A stretch of DNA of 64,000 nucleotides from Pseudomonas quercus (lineage in GTDB: Bacteria; Pseudomonadota; Gammaproteobacteria; Pseudomonadales; Pseudomonadaceae): the NCBI RefSeq assembly GCF_012033695.1, contig NZ_JAAVJI010000006.1, positions 124,001-188,000 on the forward strand, in the 5' to 3' direction. The number at the start of each line of letters is the position of its first letter. Position 1 is the stretch's first letter. The notes below the pieces were generated by a model. It was not told the origin of the DNA and searched no databases. It worked only from the letters and a program-made list of their open reading frames with translations. Made by a program: the position numbers and the translations under genes. Below are positions 1-8,642 of this stretch, piece after piece.

Positions 1-2
1 TG

Positions 3-701
3 GTTCGCCATCAAGAGGAGTACGAACGCGTCGAAGGCATCGACAACGGCGTTGTGCTTCACCTCAAGTCCGGCAAAAAGATCAAGGCAGACGCCTTGCT
101 GTGGTGTAACGGCCGTACCGGTAATACAGACCAGCTAGGGCTGGAAAACATCGGTATCAAGGTCAACAGCCGTGGCCAGATCGAAGTGGACGAAAACTAC
201 CGTACCAGCGTACCGACCATTTATGGTGCAGGTGATGTGATTGGCTGGCCCAGCCTGGCCAGCGCAGCGTATGACCAAGGCCGCTCTGCGGCGGGCAGCA
301 TCGTGGACAACGGCAGCTGGCGCTTCGTCAACGATGTGCCGACAGGCATCTATACCATTCCTGAAATCAGCTCCATTGGCCGTAACGAGCAGGAGCTCAC
401 AGCGGACAAAGTCCCCTACGAAGTGGGTAAGGCGTTCTTCAAGGGCATGGCTCGGGCGCAAATCTCCAATGAACCCGTGGGCATGCTGAAAATCCTGTTC
501 CACCGGGAAACGCTGCAGGTGCTGGGCGTGCATTGCTTCGGCGACCAGGCTTCGGAGATCGTGCACATCGGGCAGGCCATCATGAACCAGCCCGGCGAGC
601 TCAACACGCTTAAATACTTTGTAAATACCACCTTCAACTATCCCACCATGGCTGAGGCGTATCGGGTGGCGGCCTATGACGGCCTGAACCGGCTTTTTTA
701 A
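3..701 (+). CDS. sthA: Soluble pyridine nucleotide transhydrogenase, C-terminal part (5' end outside window)
   Basis: This cytoplasmic FAD enzyme of the pyridine-disulfide oxidoreductase family moves hydride between NADPH and NAD+. The window opens in frame, so only about the last 232 codons are present and the N-terminal FAD/NAD portion is missing. The FAD-binding stretch [20 protein letters not shown] and the family's C-terminal dimerisation domain are clear. The STH family lacks the redox-active cysteine pair of lipoamide dehydrogenase, but that region lies outside the window. The gene ends just before a strong hairpin shared with the convergent glycerophosphodiesterase gene. Identification is by recognition of the highly conserved C-terminal sequence. 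Confidence 0.95.
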   Translation, partial: VRHQEEYERVEGIDNGVVLHLKSGKKIKADALLWCNGRTGNTDQLGLENIGIKVNSRGQIEVDENYRTSVPTIYGAGDVIGWPSLASAAYDQGRSAAGSIVDNGSWRFVNDVPTGIYTIPEISSIGRNEQELTADKVPYEVGKAFFKGMARAQISNEPVGMLKILFHRETLQVLGVHCFGDQASEIVHIGQAIMNQPGELNTLKYFVNTTFNYPTMAEAYRVAAYDGLNRLF

Positions 702-707
702 GCGGCT

Positions 708-732
708 CCGGCCGGTGGTCGGCACCGGCCGG
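708..732. terminator. Bidirectional terminator-like hairpin
   Basis: A perfect 10-bp stem, CCGGCCGGTG paired with CACCGGCCGG, has a 5-base loop. It lies between the convergent sthA and glycerophosphodiesterase genes. The T run of the sthA 3' end lies just before it, not after it, so a bidirectional role is inferred from position. Confidence 0.6.
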
Positions 733-743
733 GGCAGATGCCT

Positions 744-1466
744 TCAGCGACGCTCAAGGGTGGCGCTGGCCAAACCGGGAAAGTCTGTGATCAGGCTGTC
801 CACACCAAAATCAGCGAGCCGCCGCATCAGGGCCGGCTCGTTGACTGTCCACACTGACACGTGCAGCCCCTGCTGTTGGGCTTTGTGCAAACGCTCAGGG
901 GTACATAGGGTCCAGTTGAGCGCCAAATAGCTGCAGGCGTAGTTTCGGGCCACCTTGAGAGGGTCCAGCCAGGCATATTCGGCCACCAACCCTCGTGAAA
1001 TGTCGGGTACGAGGTCTGTTGCCGCGCGTAGCACTTCACGCGAGCTGGATGTAATAGTGATCTTGTCCATCAGGCCATATCGCTGCGCCAGCTCGCGAAT
1101 GGCCAGTACCGTAGTCGTCGCCCGTGTACGGGAAGCGCTTTTCACTTCCAGCTGCCAGTGCTCGAACGGGCACTGCTCGAAGAGTGCTTCGAGCGTGGGG
1201 AGTGGGCACGGGCCAGGCCAGCCCGGGCCGCCTTTACGTGCATCGATCTGTGTGAGTTCGGCAGCCGTGTAGTCCACCACCTTGCCGCGCCGGTCGGTGG
1301 TGCGTTTAAGCGTAGGGTCGTGAATCACCATCAGCTCGCCGTCGCGAGACAGATGCAAATCCAGTTCGCAGCGCTTTACGCCATGGTTGAGGCACGCCTG
1401 GAAACTGGCCAGGGTGTTTTCCGGTGCTTCGCCTTTCGCGCCGCGGTGGCCGTAGATCAGGGTCAC
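744..1466 (-). CDS. Glycerophosphodiester phosphodiesterase, cytoplasmic UgpQ type
   Basis: It hydrolyses glycerophosphodiesters to sn-glycerol-3-phosphate and an alcohol. The 240-residue protein is one GDPD TIM barrel. The N-terminal catalytic HR pair is in GHRGAKGEAPENT, and the second catalytic/metal segment is CELDLHLSRDGELMVIHDP. No signal peptide is present, so it acts in the cytoplasm. A GTG start at 1466 is chosen because AAGGA lies about 9 bases upstream and the HRG motif then sits at residues 7-9. The longer in-frame extension would overlap the next gene and looks non-coding. Its upstream neighbour on the same strand is a PilZ protein gene. Confidence 0.9.
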   Translation of the reverse strand: MTLIYGHRGAKGEAPENTLASFQACLNHGVKRCELDLHLSRDGELMVIHDPTLKRTTDRRGKVVDYTAAELTQIDARKGGPGWPGPCPLPTLEALFEQCPFEHWQLEVKSASRTRATTTVLAIRELAQRYGLMDKITITSSSREVLRAATDLVPDISRGLVAEYAWLDPLKVARNYACSYLALNWTLCTPERLHKAQQQGLHVSVWTVNEPALMRRLADFGVDSLITDFPGLASATLERR

Positions 1467-1491
1467 AGCTTGTTCCTTGAATGAGTGAAAA

Positions 1492-2064
1492 TCAGACCGC
1501 ATCCAGTGCTTGGTCCAGGGCCTGGCGACGTTCCATCGCCTGTTTCTGCAACACGTAGCGCGCCAGTAGCTGGCGCTGAGCGTCGGTGCTGCCTTCAAAT
1601 TCCACGCCAATGGCGAAATTGCCTTCGGCCAGCGCGTCACAATGTACGACACGAGCGCGCAACATCATGCCGAGCGCCTGAGGCGGGAAGGCCATTTTCA
1701 AGTCCAGCTGCGTACCAGGTGCGAACCGGGCAGGGTGCTGGAAATCCAGCCCGGCTTCGGAAATCACTACCGGCTGAGGATCGCTCAGTGTGCCCATCAA
1801 CATGTGCGCCAGCACTTGGCTCAGCACGTCGATACGCTTGTTCTGCGCTTTGAGAAACCCGCTCAGCCCTCGGTTGGCGTCCCCCAACTGGCGCAGCAGG
1901 TGCTGGGATTCGAATTCACTCAGGTGCAGCTCGCTCAACAGGCTGAACAGTGGAGAAGCCTCTGGCGGCGTGCTGTCGACGCCGTTCAAGGGGGTGATTT
2001 CAAGTGCGATACGGTCCTCGATACGGTAGTATTCGCGGCGTTCTGCTTCATCAGTTGTTGACAT
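1492..2064 (-). CDS. PilZ-domain protein with a degenerate second c-di-GMP motif
   Basis: A 190-residue protein starts MSTTDEAERREYYRIEDR and carries an RxxxR motif (RIEDR) near residues 12-16. The expected second PilZ motif (D/N)xSxxG appears only as VISEAG, with the acidic/Asn residue lost. The middle of the protein is helical, and the C-terminal half has the hydrophobic strand pattern of a PilZ barrel. A role in cyclic-di-GMP signalling is therefore plausible but binding is uncertain. ATG 2064 is preferred over an upstream in-frame start because the protein begins directly before the conserved motif. It sits upstream of the phosphodiesterase gene on the same strand, 25 bases apart, probably co-transcribed. 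Confidence 0.75.
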   Translation of the reverse strand: MSTTDEAERREYYRIEDRIALEITPLNGVDSTPPEASPLFSLLSELHLSEFESQHLLRQLGDANRGLSGFLKAQNKRIDVLSQVLAHMLMGTLSDPQPVVISEAGLDFQHPARFAPGTQLDLKMAFPPQALGMMLRARVVHCDALAEGNFAIGVEFEGSTDAQRQLLARYVLQKQAMERRQALDQALDAV

Positions 2065-2156
2065 GGCGAACCCAGTTAGGCGGTTGTGGTCCGAGTGTAC
2101 GGCCGCCACAGCGGCGTCGCCACACGGATGTTTCTTTCACTCGAACAAGCACTTAA

Positions 2157-3404
2157 ATGTTCAGACCTCTATTTGCCTTCATTGGCGCGCGCTACACCCG
2201 CGCCAAGCGTCGGAATCATTTTGTTTCCTTCATTTCCCTGACTTCCATGACCGGCCTTGCGCTGGGCGTGATCGTGATGATCGTGGTGCTGTCGGTCATG
2301 AACGGGTTCGACCGCGAGATGCGTAATCGCGTGCTGGGCATGGTGCCCCACGCCACTATCGAGGCCAGCCAGCCTATCGGTGACTGGCATGCACTGGCTG
2401 CCAAGGCCGCTCGTTACCCTGGGGTGGCCGCTGTGGCGCCCTTTACCCAGTTGCAGGGCCTGCTGACCAACAACGGGCAGGTGCAGAAGGTATTGCTCAA
2501 CGGCATTGACCCTGCGCTGGAGCCCAAGGTTTCCATCGTGGACGCCTTTTTGCGCCAAGGCACCTTGGCAGACCTGGCCACTGGCGGCTTTGGCCTGATG
2601 ATCGGTGACAAGGCTGCCACCAAGCTGGGTGTGAAGGTGGGCGACAAGGTGACCTTCGTGGCGCCGGAAGTCACCGTTACCCCGGCCGGCATGTTCCCGC
2701 GCATGAAGCGCTTTACCATCACGGGCATTTTCCACGTCGGCGCCGGCGAGATCGACGGCTACCTGGGCCTTGCCAACCTGGAGGACCTAGGGCGCCTGCA
2801 CAGGTGGAAGCCTGGCCAGGTACAAGGGCTGCGCCTGAAGTTCGACGATCTGTTCCAGGCGCCTCGCGGTGCCTATACCCTGGCCCAACAGCTGGGAGAT
2901 GACTATTACACCCGGGACTGGACACGCACTCACGGTAACCTGTACCAAGCCATCCGCATGGAGAAAAACATGATTGGCCTGCTGTTGCTGCTGATCGTGG
3001 CGGTAGCGGCCTTCAACATCATTTCTACGCTGGTGATGGTGGTGAACGACAAGCGCGGCGACATTGCCATTCTGCGCACGCTGGGCATGACCCCGCGCCA
3101 GGTGATGGGCGTGTTCATGGTGCAAGGCACCATCATCGGTGTGATAGGTACGCTGGTTGGCGGTGCGCTGGGCATGCTGGGCGCCCTTAATGTCAGCCGG
3201 GCCATCGCTGGCCTCGAAGGGTTGATCGGGCATAAGTTTCTTAACCCGGACGTCTACTTTATCGATTACATACCATCGCAGCTGATGGCCGGGGATGTCG
3301 CCCTGGTATGCGGCGCAGCGCTGGCCTTGAGTTTTCTTGCCACGTTGTACCCGGCCTGGCGTGCAGCGCGCACCCAGCCTGCGGAGGCGCTACGTTATGA
3401 GTGA
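2157..3404 (+). CDS. lolC: Lipoprotein-releasing ABC transporter permease LolC
   Basis: This inner-membrane subunit of the LolCDE complex extracts mature lipoproteins from the inner membrane and passes them to LolA. The 415-residue protein has the MacB/FtsX-type layout. One membrane helix lies near residues 20-48, a large periplasmic domain spans about 50-265, and three further helices occupy about 270-400, including [20 protein letters not shown]. Its C-terminus overlaps the start of lolD by 8 bases, showing translational coupling. The N-terminus [20 protein letters not shown] is almost identical to that of lolE downstream, so the pair are close paralogues. LolC versus LolE is assigned by gene order. 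Confidence 0.92.
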   Translation: MFRPLFAFIGARYTRAKRRNHFVSFISLTSMTGLALGVIVMIVVLSVMNGFDREMRNRVLGMVPHATIEASQPIGDWHALAAKAARYPGVAAVAPFTQLQGLLTNNGQVQKVLLNGIDPALEPKVSIVDAFLRQGTLADLATGGFGLMIGDKAATKLGVKVGDKVTFVAPEVTVTPAGMFPRMKRFTITGIFHVGAGEIDGYLGLANLEDLGRLHRWKPGQVQGLRLKFDDLFQAPRGAYTLAQQLGDDYYTRDWTRTHGNLYQAIRMEKNMIGLLLLLIVAVAAFNIISTLVMVVNDKRGDIAILRTLGMTPRQVMGVFMVQGTIIGVIGTLVGGALGMLGALNVSRAIAGLEGLIGHKFLNPDVYFIDYIPSQLMAGDVALVCGAALALSFLATLYPAWRAARTQPAEALRYE

Positions 3405-4095
3405 GTCGGGCATGAGTGATAACGCTGTACTGAGCTGCCGCAACCTGGGCAAGTCCTATGACGAGGGCCCGGAATCCGTTGTAGTGCTGTCCAACCTGGA
3501 GCTGGAACTGCACGCAGGTGAACGCGTGGCCATTGTGGGCACGTCCGGTTCCGGCAAAAGTACATTGCTCAACTTATTGGGTGGGCTGGACACGCCCAGC
3601 CAGGGCAGCGTGTGGCTGGCAGGCGAGCAACTGTCGGCCTTGAACGAGCGTGACCGTGGCCTGCTGCGCAACCGGGCGTTGGGCTTTGTGTACCAGTTCC
3701 ACCACCTGCTGGCCGAATTCACGGCCCTTGAGAACGTGTGCATGCCGTTGCTGATCGGCCGCACGCCCATTCCCGAAGCCCGCCGCCGGGCCACCGCCTT
3801 GCTGGAGCGCGTGGGCTTGGGGCACCGCCTGGCCCATAAGCCGGCAGAATTGTCCGGCGGTGAGCGCCAACGGGTCGCCATCGCTCGCGCGCTGGTGAAT
3901 GAGCCTGGGCTGGTGATGCTGGACGAACCCACTGGTAACCTGGATCAGCATACCGCTCAAGGTATCCAGGACCTGATGCTGGAACTCAGCCGCTCGTTGC
4001 GCACCGCTTTTCTCGTGGTCACCCATGACTTGGCGCTGGCCCGGCAGATGGATCGCGTATTGAAACTCGCCGAAGGCCGCCTGGCGCCTCTTTGA
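3397..4095 (+). CDS. lolD: Lipoprotein-releasing ABC transporter ATP-binding protein LolD
   Basis: This cytoplasmic ATPase powers LolCE. The 232-residue protein has Walker [10 protein letters not shown] at residues 48-56, the ABC signature LSGGERQR, Walker [13 protein letters not shown] and the H-loop VVTHD, all intact. ATG 3397 overlaps the end of lolC and is used here. A second in-frame ATG at 3412 is possible. The gene is sandwiched between the two permease genes lolC and lolE, as in other gamma-proteobacteria. Confidence 0.95.
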   Translation: MSESGMSDNAVLSCRNLGKSYDEGPESVVVLSNLELELHAGERVAIVGTSGSGKSTLLNLLGGLDTPSQGSVWLAGEQLSALNERDRGLLRNRALGFVYQFHHLLAEFTALENVCMPLLIGRTPIPEARRRATALLERVGLGHRLAHKPAELSGGERQRVAIARALVNEPGLVMLDEPTGNLDQHTAQGIQDLMLELSRSLRTAFLVVTHDLALARQMDRVLKLAEGRLAPL

Positions 4096-4140
4096 CCTGC
4101 AGGGCGCACGTGTTGCCCCTGCCACTGCTACGGTGCTGCC

Positions 4141-5385
4141 ATGTTCAGACCCCTGCCTATTTTCATCGGCGCCCGCTACACCCGGGCCAAGCGCCGCAAC
4201 CATTTCATTTCGTTCATTTCCATGACCTCCATGATCGGCCTGGGGTTGGGCGTGCTGGCCATGATCGTGGTGCTGTCGGTGATGAATGGCTTCCAGCGTG
4301 AAATGAGTGCCCGCATCCTGGGCATGGTTCCCCACGCCACCATCGTAGGCGACAAGCCCATGGACGATTGGCGCCCCGTTGCCCAGGCCGCGTTGCGCAA
4401 CCCGGAGGTGGTTGCCGCCGCGCCTTTTACCGAGCTGGATGGGATGCTGTCCTACAAAGGCGCCATGCAGCCGATACAGCTCAGCGGGATTGACCCTGCT
4501 GAGGAAGGCAAGGTTTCCATTGTCGCCAGCCACATCACCCAGGGCAGCCTCCAGGCCTTGGTGCCGGGGGAGTTCGGCGTGGTGATCGGCGATATCACGG
4601 CCCGGCGCTTCCGCTTGAGCGTAGGGGACAAACTCACCCTTATCGTGCCGGAGTTAAGCAGCGCCCCTGGTGGGATCACGCCGCGGATGCAGCGGCTTAA
4701 CGTGGTGGGCATCTTCCGGGTAGGGGCGGAAATCGACGGTTCGCTGGCCATGATCCACATGGCCGATGCCGGCCAGATCCAGAAGTGGGCGCCAGGCCAG
4801 GTACAAAGTGTGCGCTTGAAGGTACGGGACCTGTGGGCAGCGCCTGAGGTGGCCAAGCAGGTGGTGGCCGGGCTGGGGCAGGGCTATCGCCCGGATGACT
4901 GGACCCACACCCAGGGCAGCCTGTTCAGCGCCATGAAGATGGAAAAAACCATGATCGGCTTGCTACTGCTGATGATCGTAGCGGTGGCGGCCTTCAACAT
5001 CATTGCCACGCTGGTGATGGTGGTCAATGAGAAAGGCGCAGACATTGCCATTCTAAGGACGTTGGGCGCTACGCCTCGCCAGGTAATGGCCACCTTCATG
5101 GTACAGGGTAGCATCATTGGCGTGATCGGCACCTTGGTCGGCAGTGTGCTAGGCGTTGTCGTTGCGCTCAACGTCAGCCAGCTGGTGGGCTGGCTGGAAA
5201 AGCTGACCGGCCAGCATATCTTTACGTCGGACGTGTACTTCATCAGCAACCTGCCTTCGCAGTTGCAAGGGCAGGACGTGCTGCTGGTAAGCGGTGCCGG
5301 GCTGGTATTGAGCTTCCTCGCTACCCTATACCCGGCATGGCGGGCGTCGCAGATACAGCCGGCCTACGCGTTGCGGTACGAATAA
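4141..5385 (+). CDS. lolE: Lipoprotein-releasing ABC transporter permease LolE
   Basis: This is the second permease of the LolCDE lipoprotein sorting complex in the inner membrane. The 414-residue protein has the same architecture as LolC: an N-terminal helix, a periplasmic domain and three C-terminal helices ([20 protein letters not shown], then helices near residues 320-350 and 380-400). N-terminal and helix segments match LolC closely, including [15 protein letters not shown]. The periplasmic domains diverge, as expected for two subunits with distinct LolA contacts. It starts 45 bases after lolD and ends 13 bases before the convergent CBS-domain gene. Confidence 0.92.
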   Translation: MFRPLPIFIGARYTRAKRRNHFISFISMTSMIGLGLGVLAMIVVLSVMNGFQREMSARILGMVPHATIVGDKPMDDWRPVAQAALRNPEVVAAAPFTELDGMLSYKGAMQPIQLSGIDPAEEGKVSIVASHITQGSLQALVPGEFGVVIGDITARRFRLSVGDKLTLIVPELSSAPGGITPRMQRLNVVGIFRVGAEIDGSLAMIHMADAGQIQKWAPGQVQSVRLKVRDLWAAPEVAKQVVAGLGQGYRPDDWTHTQGSLFSAMKMEKTMIGLLLLMIVAVAAFNIIATLVMVVNEKGADIAILRTLGATPRQVMATFMVQGSIIGVIGTLVGSVLGVVVALNVSQLVGWLEKLTGQHIFTSDVYFISNLPSQLQGQDVLLVSGAGLVLSFLATLYPAWRASQIQPAYALRYE

Positions 5386-5398
5386 CCCAGGCTGTGCG

Positions 5399-5833
5399 TT
5401 ACTCGCCTCGAATATATTGCTCCAGCTGTTGAATAAGGCTGGCCTGTTCGTCGATCGCTTCCTTGACCAGGTCGCCGATGGACAACAGGCCTACCAGCCG
5501 GCCATCGTCTACCACAGGCAAGTGGCGCAAGTGGCCGTTGGTCATGGTATTCATGCAAGCCTCCACCTTCTCGTTCAAGCCCACAGTGATAACCGGTGCA
5601 CTCATGATCGCCCTTACAGGCGTGCCGACAGACGAGCGCCCCGCCAGTACCATCTTGCGTGCATAGTCACGCTCGCTGATAACGCCGACGACGATACCGT
5701 CCTCCACCACGGGAAGCGCGCCTACGTTTTTTTCTGCCATCTGCTTGAGCGCGTCGAGCACCATCTGGTCAGGGTGAATCGTGAACACGTCCTGATGGGC
5801 TTTGAGCTTCATCAATTGCGCAACGGTTTTCAT
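5399..5833 (-). CDS. Tandem CBS-domain protein
   Basis: The 144-residue soluble protein is made almost entirely of two CBS motifs (about residues 8-65 and 72-130). It contains the repeats VVEDGIVVGVISERDYARKM and VVDDGRLVGLLSIGDLVK. CBS pairs usually bind adenine nucleotides and sense energy or redox state. The partner is unknown and none is fused here. ATG 5833 (MKTVAQLMKLK) is chosen over an upstream in-frame start that would add 19 residues of low-complexity sequence. The gene stands alone, convergent with lolE. Confidence 0.85.
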   Translation of the reverse strand: MKTVAQLMKLKAHQDVFTIHPDQMVLDALKQMAEKNVGALPVVEDGIVVGVISERDYARKMVLAGRSSVGTPVRAIMSAPVITVGLNEKVEACMNTMTNGHLRHLPVVDDGRLVGLLSIGDLVKEAIDEQASLIQQLEQYIRGE

Positions 5834-6022
5834 GGCGGGCCTCGGTGAATGGTGGGTAAGGTGCACATCGGTTGAGCAAGCATCGTTCACAGTCAGTAAA
5901 CCGGCAAGGAACTGGGCTGCATACAGGCCATAGAATTTCCTGATCGATGGGGTGGCCTTGAGGTGCAGAGCAGGTGGGCATGCCGGTAGAATGATGCCCT
6001 TCTCGTTTTAAGGTTACCCGTG

Positions 6023-6853
6023 ATGCACCCTGCTGCCGAAGATTCGCCCCTGGGCAAAGCCAGCCAGTACGTTTCCACTTATGCACCCGAGTTGCTGTTT
6101 CCCATTCCACGGGCCGCCAAATGGGCGGAGCTTGGCCTTTCCGCGCAGGCACTGCCTTACGTAGGGGTTGACCTGTGGAACTGCTATGAATTGTCCTGGC
6201 TGCTGCCGTCTGGCAAGCCTGTGGTGGCTATTGCCGAATTCACCATTCCTTGTGAATCGCCGAATATCATCGAAAGCAAGTCCTTCAAGCTGTACCTGAA
6301 CTCGCTCAATCAAACGGTCTTTGATACCACTGCGGCGGTACAGGCGTGCCTGGTAAAAGACCTCTCTGCTGCGGCAGGTAAAGCGGTAGGGGTTCGCATT
6401 CAGCGGCTGTCAGAGGTGGAAGGGCAGGGTATCAAGGCATTGCCGGGTGTGTGCGTGGATGACCTGGAGATTTTCCCAACCGATTACAGCCAGCCGCGCC
6501 CCGAGCTGCTGCGTTGCGACACGGCGCGTGTCGTGGAAGAAAGCCTGCACAGCCACTTGCTCAAGTCCAATTGCCCTGTTACCAGCCAGCCTGACTGGGG
6601 CAGCCTGGCCGTCAGTTACACAGGCCCTGCGCTGGACCATGCCAGTTTCCTGGCCTACTTGGTGAGCTTCCGCGAGCACTCGGATTTCCATGAGCAATGC
6701 GTGGAGCGTGTGTTCATGGACCTGCAGCGCCTGCTAAAGCCTGAGCGCCTCACGGTGTTCGCACGGTATGTGCGCCGCGGCGGGCTGGACATCAACCCCT
6801 ACCGCAGCACACATGAGGTGACGTTCGATAACGCGCGCCTGGCCCGGCAGTAA
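6023..6853 (+). CDS. queF: NADPH-dependent 7-cyano-7-deazaguanine reductase QueF, long (YqcD) type
   Basis: It reduces preQ0 to preQ1 in queuosine biosynthesis. The 276-residue two-domain form has the NADPH-binding QueF motif [11 protein letters not shown] at about residues 84-94. The catalytic Cys184 ([11 protein letters not shown]) and Asp191 lie in the C-terminal half, the arrangement of E. coli QueF. ATG 6023 is used rather than the GTG directly before it because an AAGG element is better spaced from the ATG. The gene is monocistronic here and ends 7 bases from the convergent DUF4404 gene. Confidence 0.95.
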   Translation: MHPAAEDSPLGKASQYVSTYAPELLFPIPRAAKWAELGLSAQALPYVGVDLWNCYELSWLLPSGKPVVAIAEFTIPCESPNIIESKSFKLYLNSLNQTVFDTTAAVQACLVKDLSAAAGKAVGVRIQRLSEVEGQGIKALPGVCVDDLEIFPTDYSQPRPELLRCDTARVVEESLHSHLLKSNCPVTSQPDWGSLAVSYTGPALDHASFLAYLVSFREHSDFHEQCVERVFMDLQRLLKPERLTVFARYVRRGGLDINPYRSTHEVTFDNARLARQ

Positions 6854-6860
6854 CGCCGTA

Positions 6861-7124
6861 TCAGATACCAATGCTGCCAAGGGTCTGCACGATATTGCGC
6901 AAGGTGCCAGCCAGGCCTGGGTGCTTCACTTCGAAGCGCTCGGCCGCGTAGTTGACATTGTCCACCAGGCTATCGGCATGGGTGGCGTTTTCAAGCTCGA
7001 CCCGAGCCTGTAGTTGTTCCATAAGGTCGGTCAGCTCCGCACGCTCTTCGGGCGTGGAAGGTGGGTTACGATCAAGTTCTTCACGCAAGGCATCAAGTTG
7101 GGCTTGCAGTTCGAGGGCCGGCAT
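6861..7124 (-). CDS. DUF4404 family small protein
   Basis: The 87-residue protein starts MPALELQAQLDALREELDRN and is predicted to be largely alpha-helical, with heptad-like leucines in residues 4-50 (a short coiled coil) followed by a conserved tail ending LRNIVQTLGSIGI. It matches my recollection of DUF4404, found next to queF/mlaA in pseudomonads. No function is known. It has a good ribosome binding site (AAAGGAGA) before ATG 7124. Confidence 0.8.
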   Translation of the reverse strand: MPALELQAQLDALREELDRNPPSTPEERAELTDLMEQLQARVELENATHADSLVDNVNYAAERFEVKHPGLAGTLRNIVQTLGSIGI

Positions 7125-7322
7125 ACTGTTCTCCTTTTTAGGTCAGCACAGCATTGACCGCCCAAGGCTGTAAAAAAATCCCTTCCGGTCGCACAAGCGG
7201 TGGCGGTGTGGAACGCGTTGCCGTATTCAGTTGCCTATGTAGGCGGCATCAAGCCTTATACTGGCTGCGATTTGACGCGGGCAGGCGCCGCTGGCGTGGC
7301 TCTTATTCATGAGGAATTGATT

Positions 7323-8024
7323 ATGCGTTGCAAGGGTGTTGCCCTGTTCAATAGCGTTGCCGGTACGTGCCTTGCGGCTGGGCTGGCATTGGCGCCTGCC
7401 CTGAGCCAGGCGGCCGAAGATGATCCGTGGGAAGGCGTAAACCGCGCGATCTTCCGCTTCAACGACACGCTGGATACCTACACGCTGCGGCCGCTGGCCA
7501 AGGCGTATGACACCGTGACGCCGCAGTTTCTGGAAGATGGCATCCACAACATGTTCAACAACGTGGGCGATGTCACCAACCTGGTGAACAACGTGCTGCA
7601 AGCCAAGCCCGCAGCCGCTGGCAAGGACACGGCGCGCCTGATCTTCAACACTACCTTCGGGGTGCTGGGGTTCTTTGACGTGGGCTCGCGCATGGGCCTG
7701 CAGCGCAGCGACGAAGACTTTGGTCAAACCCTGGGCTACTGGGGTGTTTCAAGCGGCCCCTACGTGATGCTGCCGTTCTTCGGCCCAAGCACCGTGCGGG
7801 ACACCTTTGGCAAGTATCCGGATTCCTGGACCAGCCCTTACCGTTACATTGATCACGTCCCTACCCGCAACACCATTCTGGGGGCCGATATCATTGATAC
7901 CCGCGCCAGCTTGCTGCCAGCGGAAAAGCTGATCAACGGGGACAAGTACCTGTTCCTGCGCAATGCGTATTTGCAGAATCGCGAGTTCAAGGTCAAGGAT
8001 GGGGAAGTCGAAGACGACTTCTGA
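7323..8024 (+). CDS. mlaA: MlaA (VacJ) family outer-membrane lipid asymmetry protein
   Basis: MlaA removes phospholipids from the outer leaflet of the outer membrane and hands them to MlaC. The 233-residue protein has the family hallmarks DPWEGVNRAIFRFND near the mature N-terminus and the helical ring segments that follow. The signal peptide (residues 1 to about 29) ends APALSQA/AED, which looks like signal peptidase I cleavage. The only cysteine in it (AGTC) does not fit a lipobox, unlike the lipid-anchored E. coli protein. ATG 7323 follows GAGGA. The in-frame extension back to 7200 lacks coding character. Confidence 0.9.
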   Translation: MRCKGVALFNSVAGTCLAAGLALAPALSQAAEDDPWEGVNRAIFRFNDTLDTYTLRPLAKAYDTVTPQFLEDGIHNMFNNVGDVTNLVNNVLQAKPAAAGKDTARLIFNTTFGVLGFFDVGSRMGLQRSDEDFGQTLGYWGVSSGPYVMLPFFGPSTVRDTFGKYPDSWTSPYRYIDHVPTRNTILGADIIDTRASLLPAEKLINGDKYLFLRNAYLQNREFKVKDGEVEDDF

Positions 8025-8032
8025 TCACTGGC

Positions 8033-8048
8033 GGCAAGGCGCCTTGCC
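8033..8048. terminator. Palindromic hairpin between convergent genes
   Basis: A 16-base perfect palindrome, GGCAAGGCGCCTTGCC, lies 8 bases after the mlaA stop and before the end of the convergent PilZ gene. It probably serves as a shared terminator. No T run is visible. Confidence 0.4.
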
Positions 8049-8072
8049 AGGCGCCCTGCTGCAGTGCGGGGA

Positions 8073-8369
8073 TCAGGGGCGAATAACGCTCAGGCCCAGT
8101 ATACGGTAGCCGTCCGGCAGTTCTTCAACGCGTACCACCTCGGTCATTGCGTTGTAGTCTGCCAATTCCTGAGAGTGCGAGGGCAGGTGCACTTCAACTT
8201 TTTCGCCCAATGCCCAATCGCATTTGGCCCGCAATTGAATACCGTTGCCGGAAAGGTCATGGCATGTGGCCTGAATCCGCTGACCTCGTGCCGTGGCCGT
8301 TACCTCGGCATCGACTGTCATCCGGATGAAATCCCGTTTTTCGCTGTACTGCTGGTCCAGCTGGCCCAT
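8073..8369 (-). CDS. PilZ-domain protein (canonical c-di-GMP motifs)
   Basis: The 98-residue single-domain PilZ protein carries both c-di-GMP binding motifs: RDFIR (RxxxR) near residues 11-15 and DLSGNG (DxSxxG) in the middle. It probably acts as a small cyclic-di-GMP effector, and its target is unknown. ATG 8369 is used because AGGAAGAG lies directly upstream. It is transcribed divergently from the rssB-like gene. Confidence 0.88.
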   Translation of the reverse strand: MGQLDQQYSEKRDFIRMTVDAEVTATARGQRIQATCHDLSGNGIQLRAKCDWALGEKVEVHLPSHSQELADYNAMTEVVRVEELPDGYRILGLSVIRP

Positions 8370-8642
8370 GTTCTCTTCCTTTGATGGGGGACTAAAAACT
8401 TTCACGGTTTTATAACGCTACGTCAATTAGGGTGTAAAGGGGCCTTGCGACCATCGGTGCCCGCTTGAAACGCCAAGCGGATGGGAGTACCGTCTGCGCC
8501 TTAGAGGGCACCTCCACCATTGACAGCCAAAGTCTCCGATAATGCGCACCCTGATGGAGGGGCTAGCAAAGAAACCAGCGATGCCGTTCTGCCCCGGCCG
8601 AGCCTTCCTGATGCCAACCCATTTCTGGCGCCGTTTGCCCAC

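Noticed and set aside
744..1652. A longer glycerophosphodiesterase starting at 1652
   Set aside because: The extra 62 residues overlap the PilZ gene and lack similarity; GTG 1466 has a good ribosome site and places the HRG motif at the N-terminus.
3574..4533. A 319-codon open frame antisense to lolD/lolE
   Set aside because: His/Gln-rich shadow of the lol genes with no signature of its own.
8520..8642. An N-terminal extension of the RssB-like protein from TTG 8520
   Set aside because: It would add 41 low-complexity residues before the receiver domain. It is not excluded, but ATG 8643 gives the usual family length.
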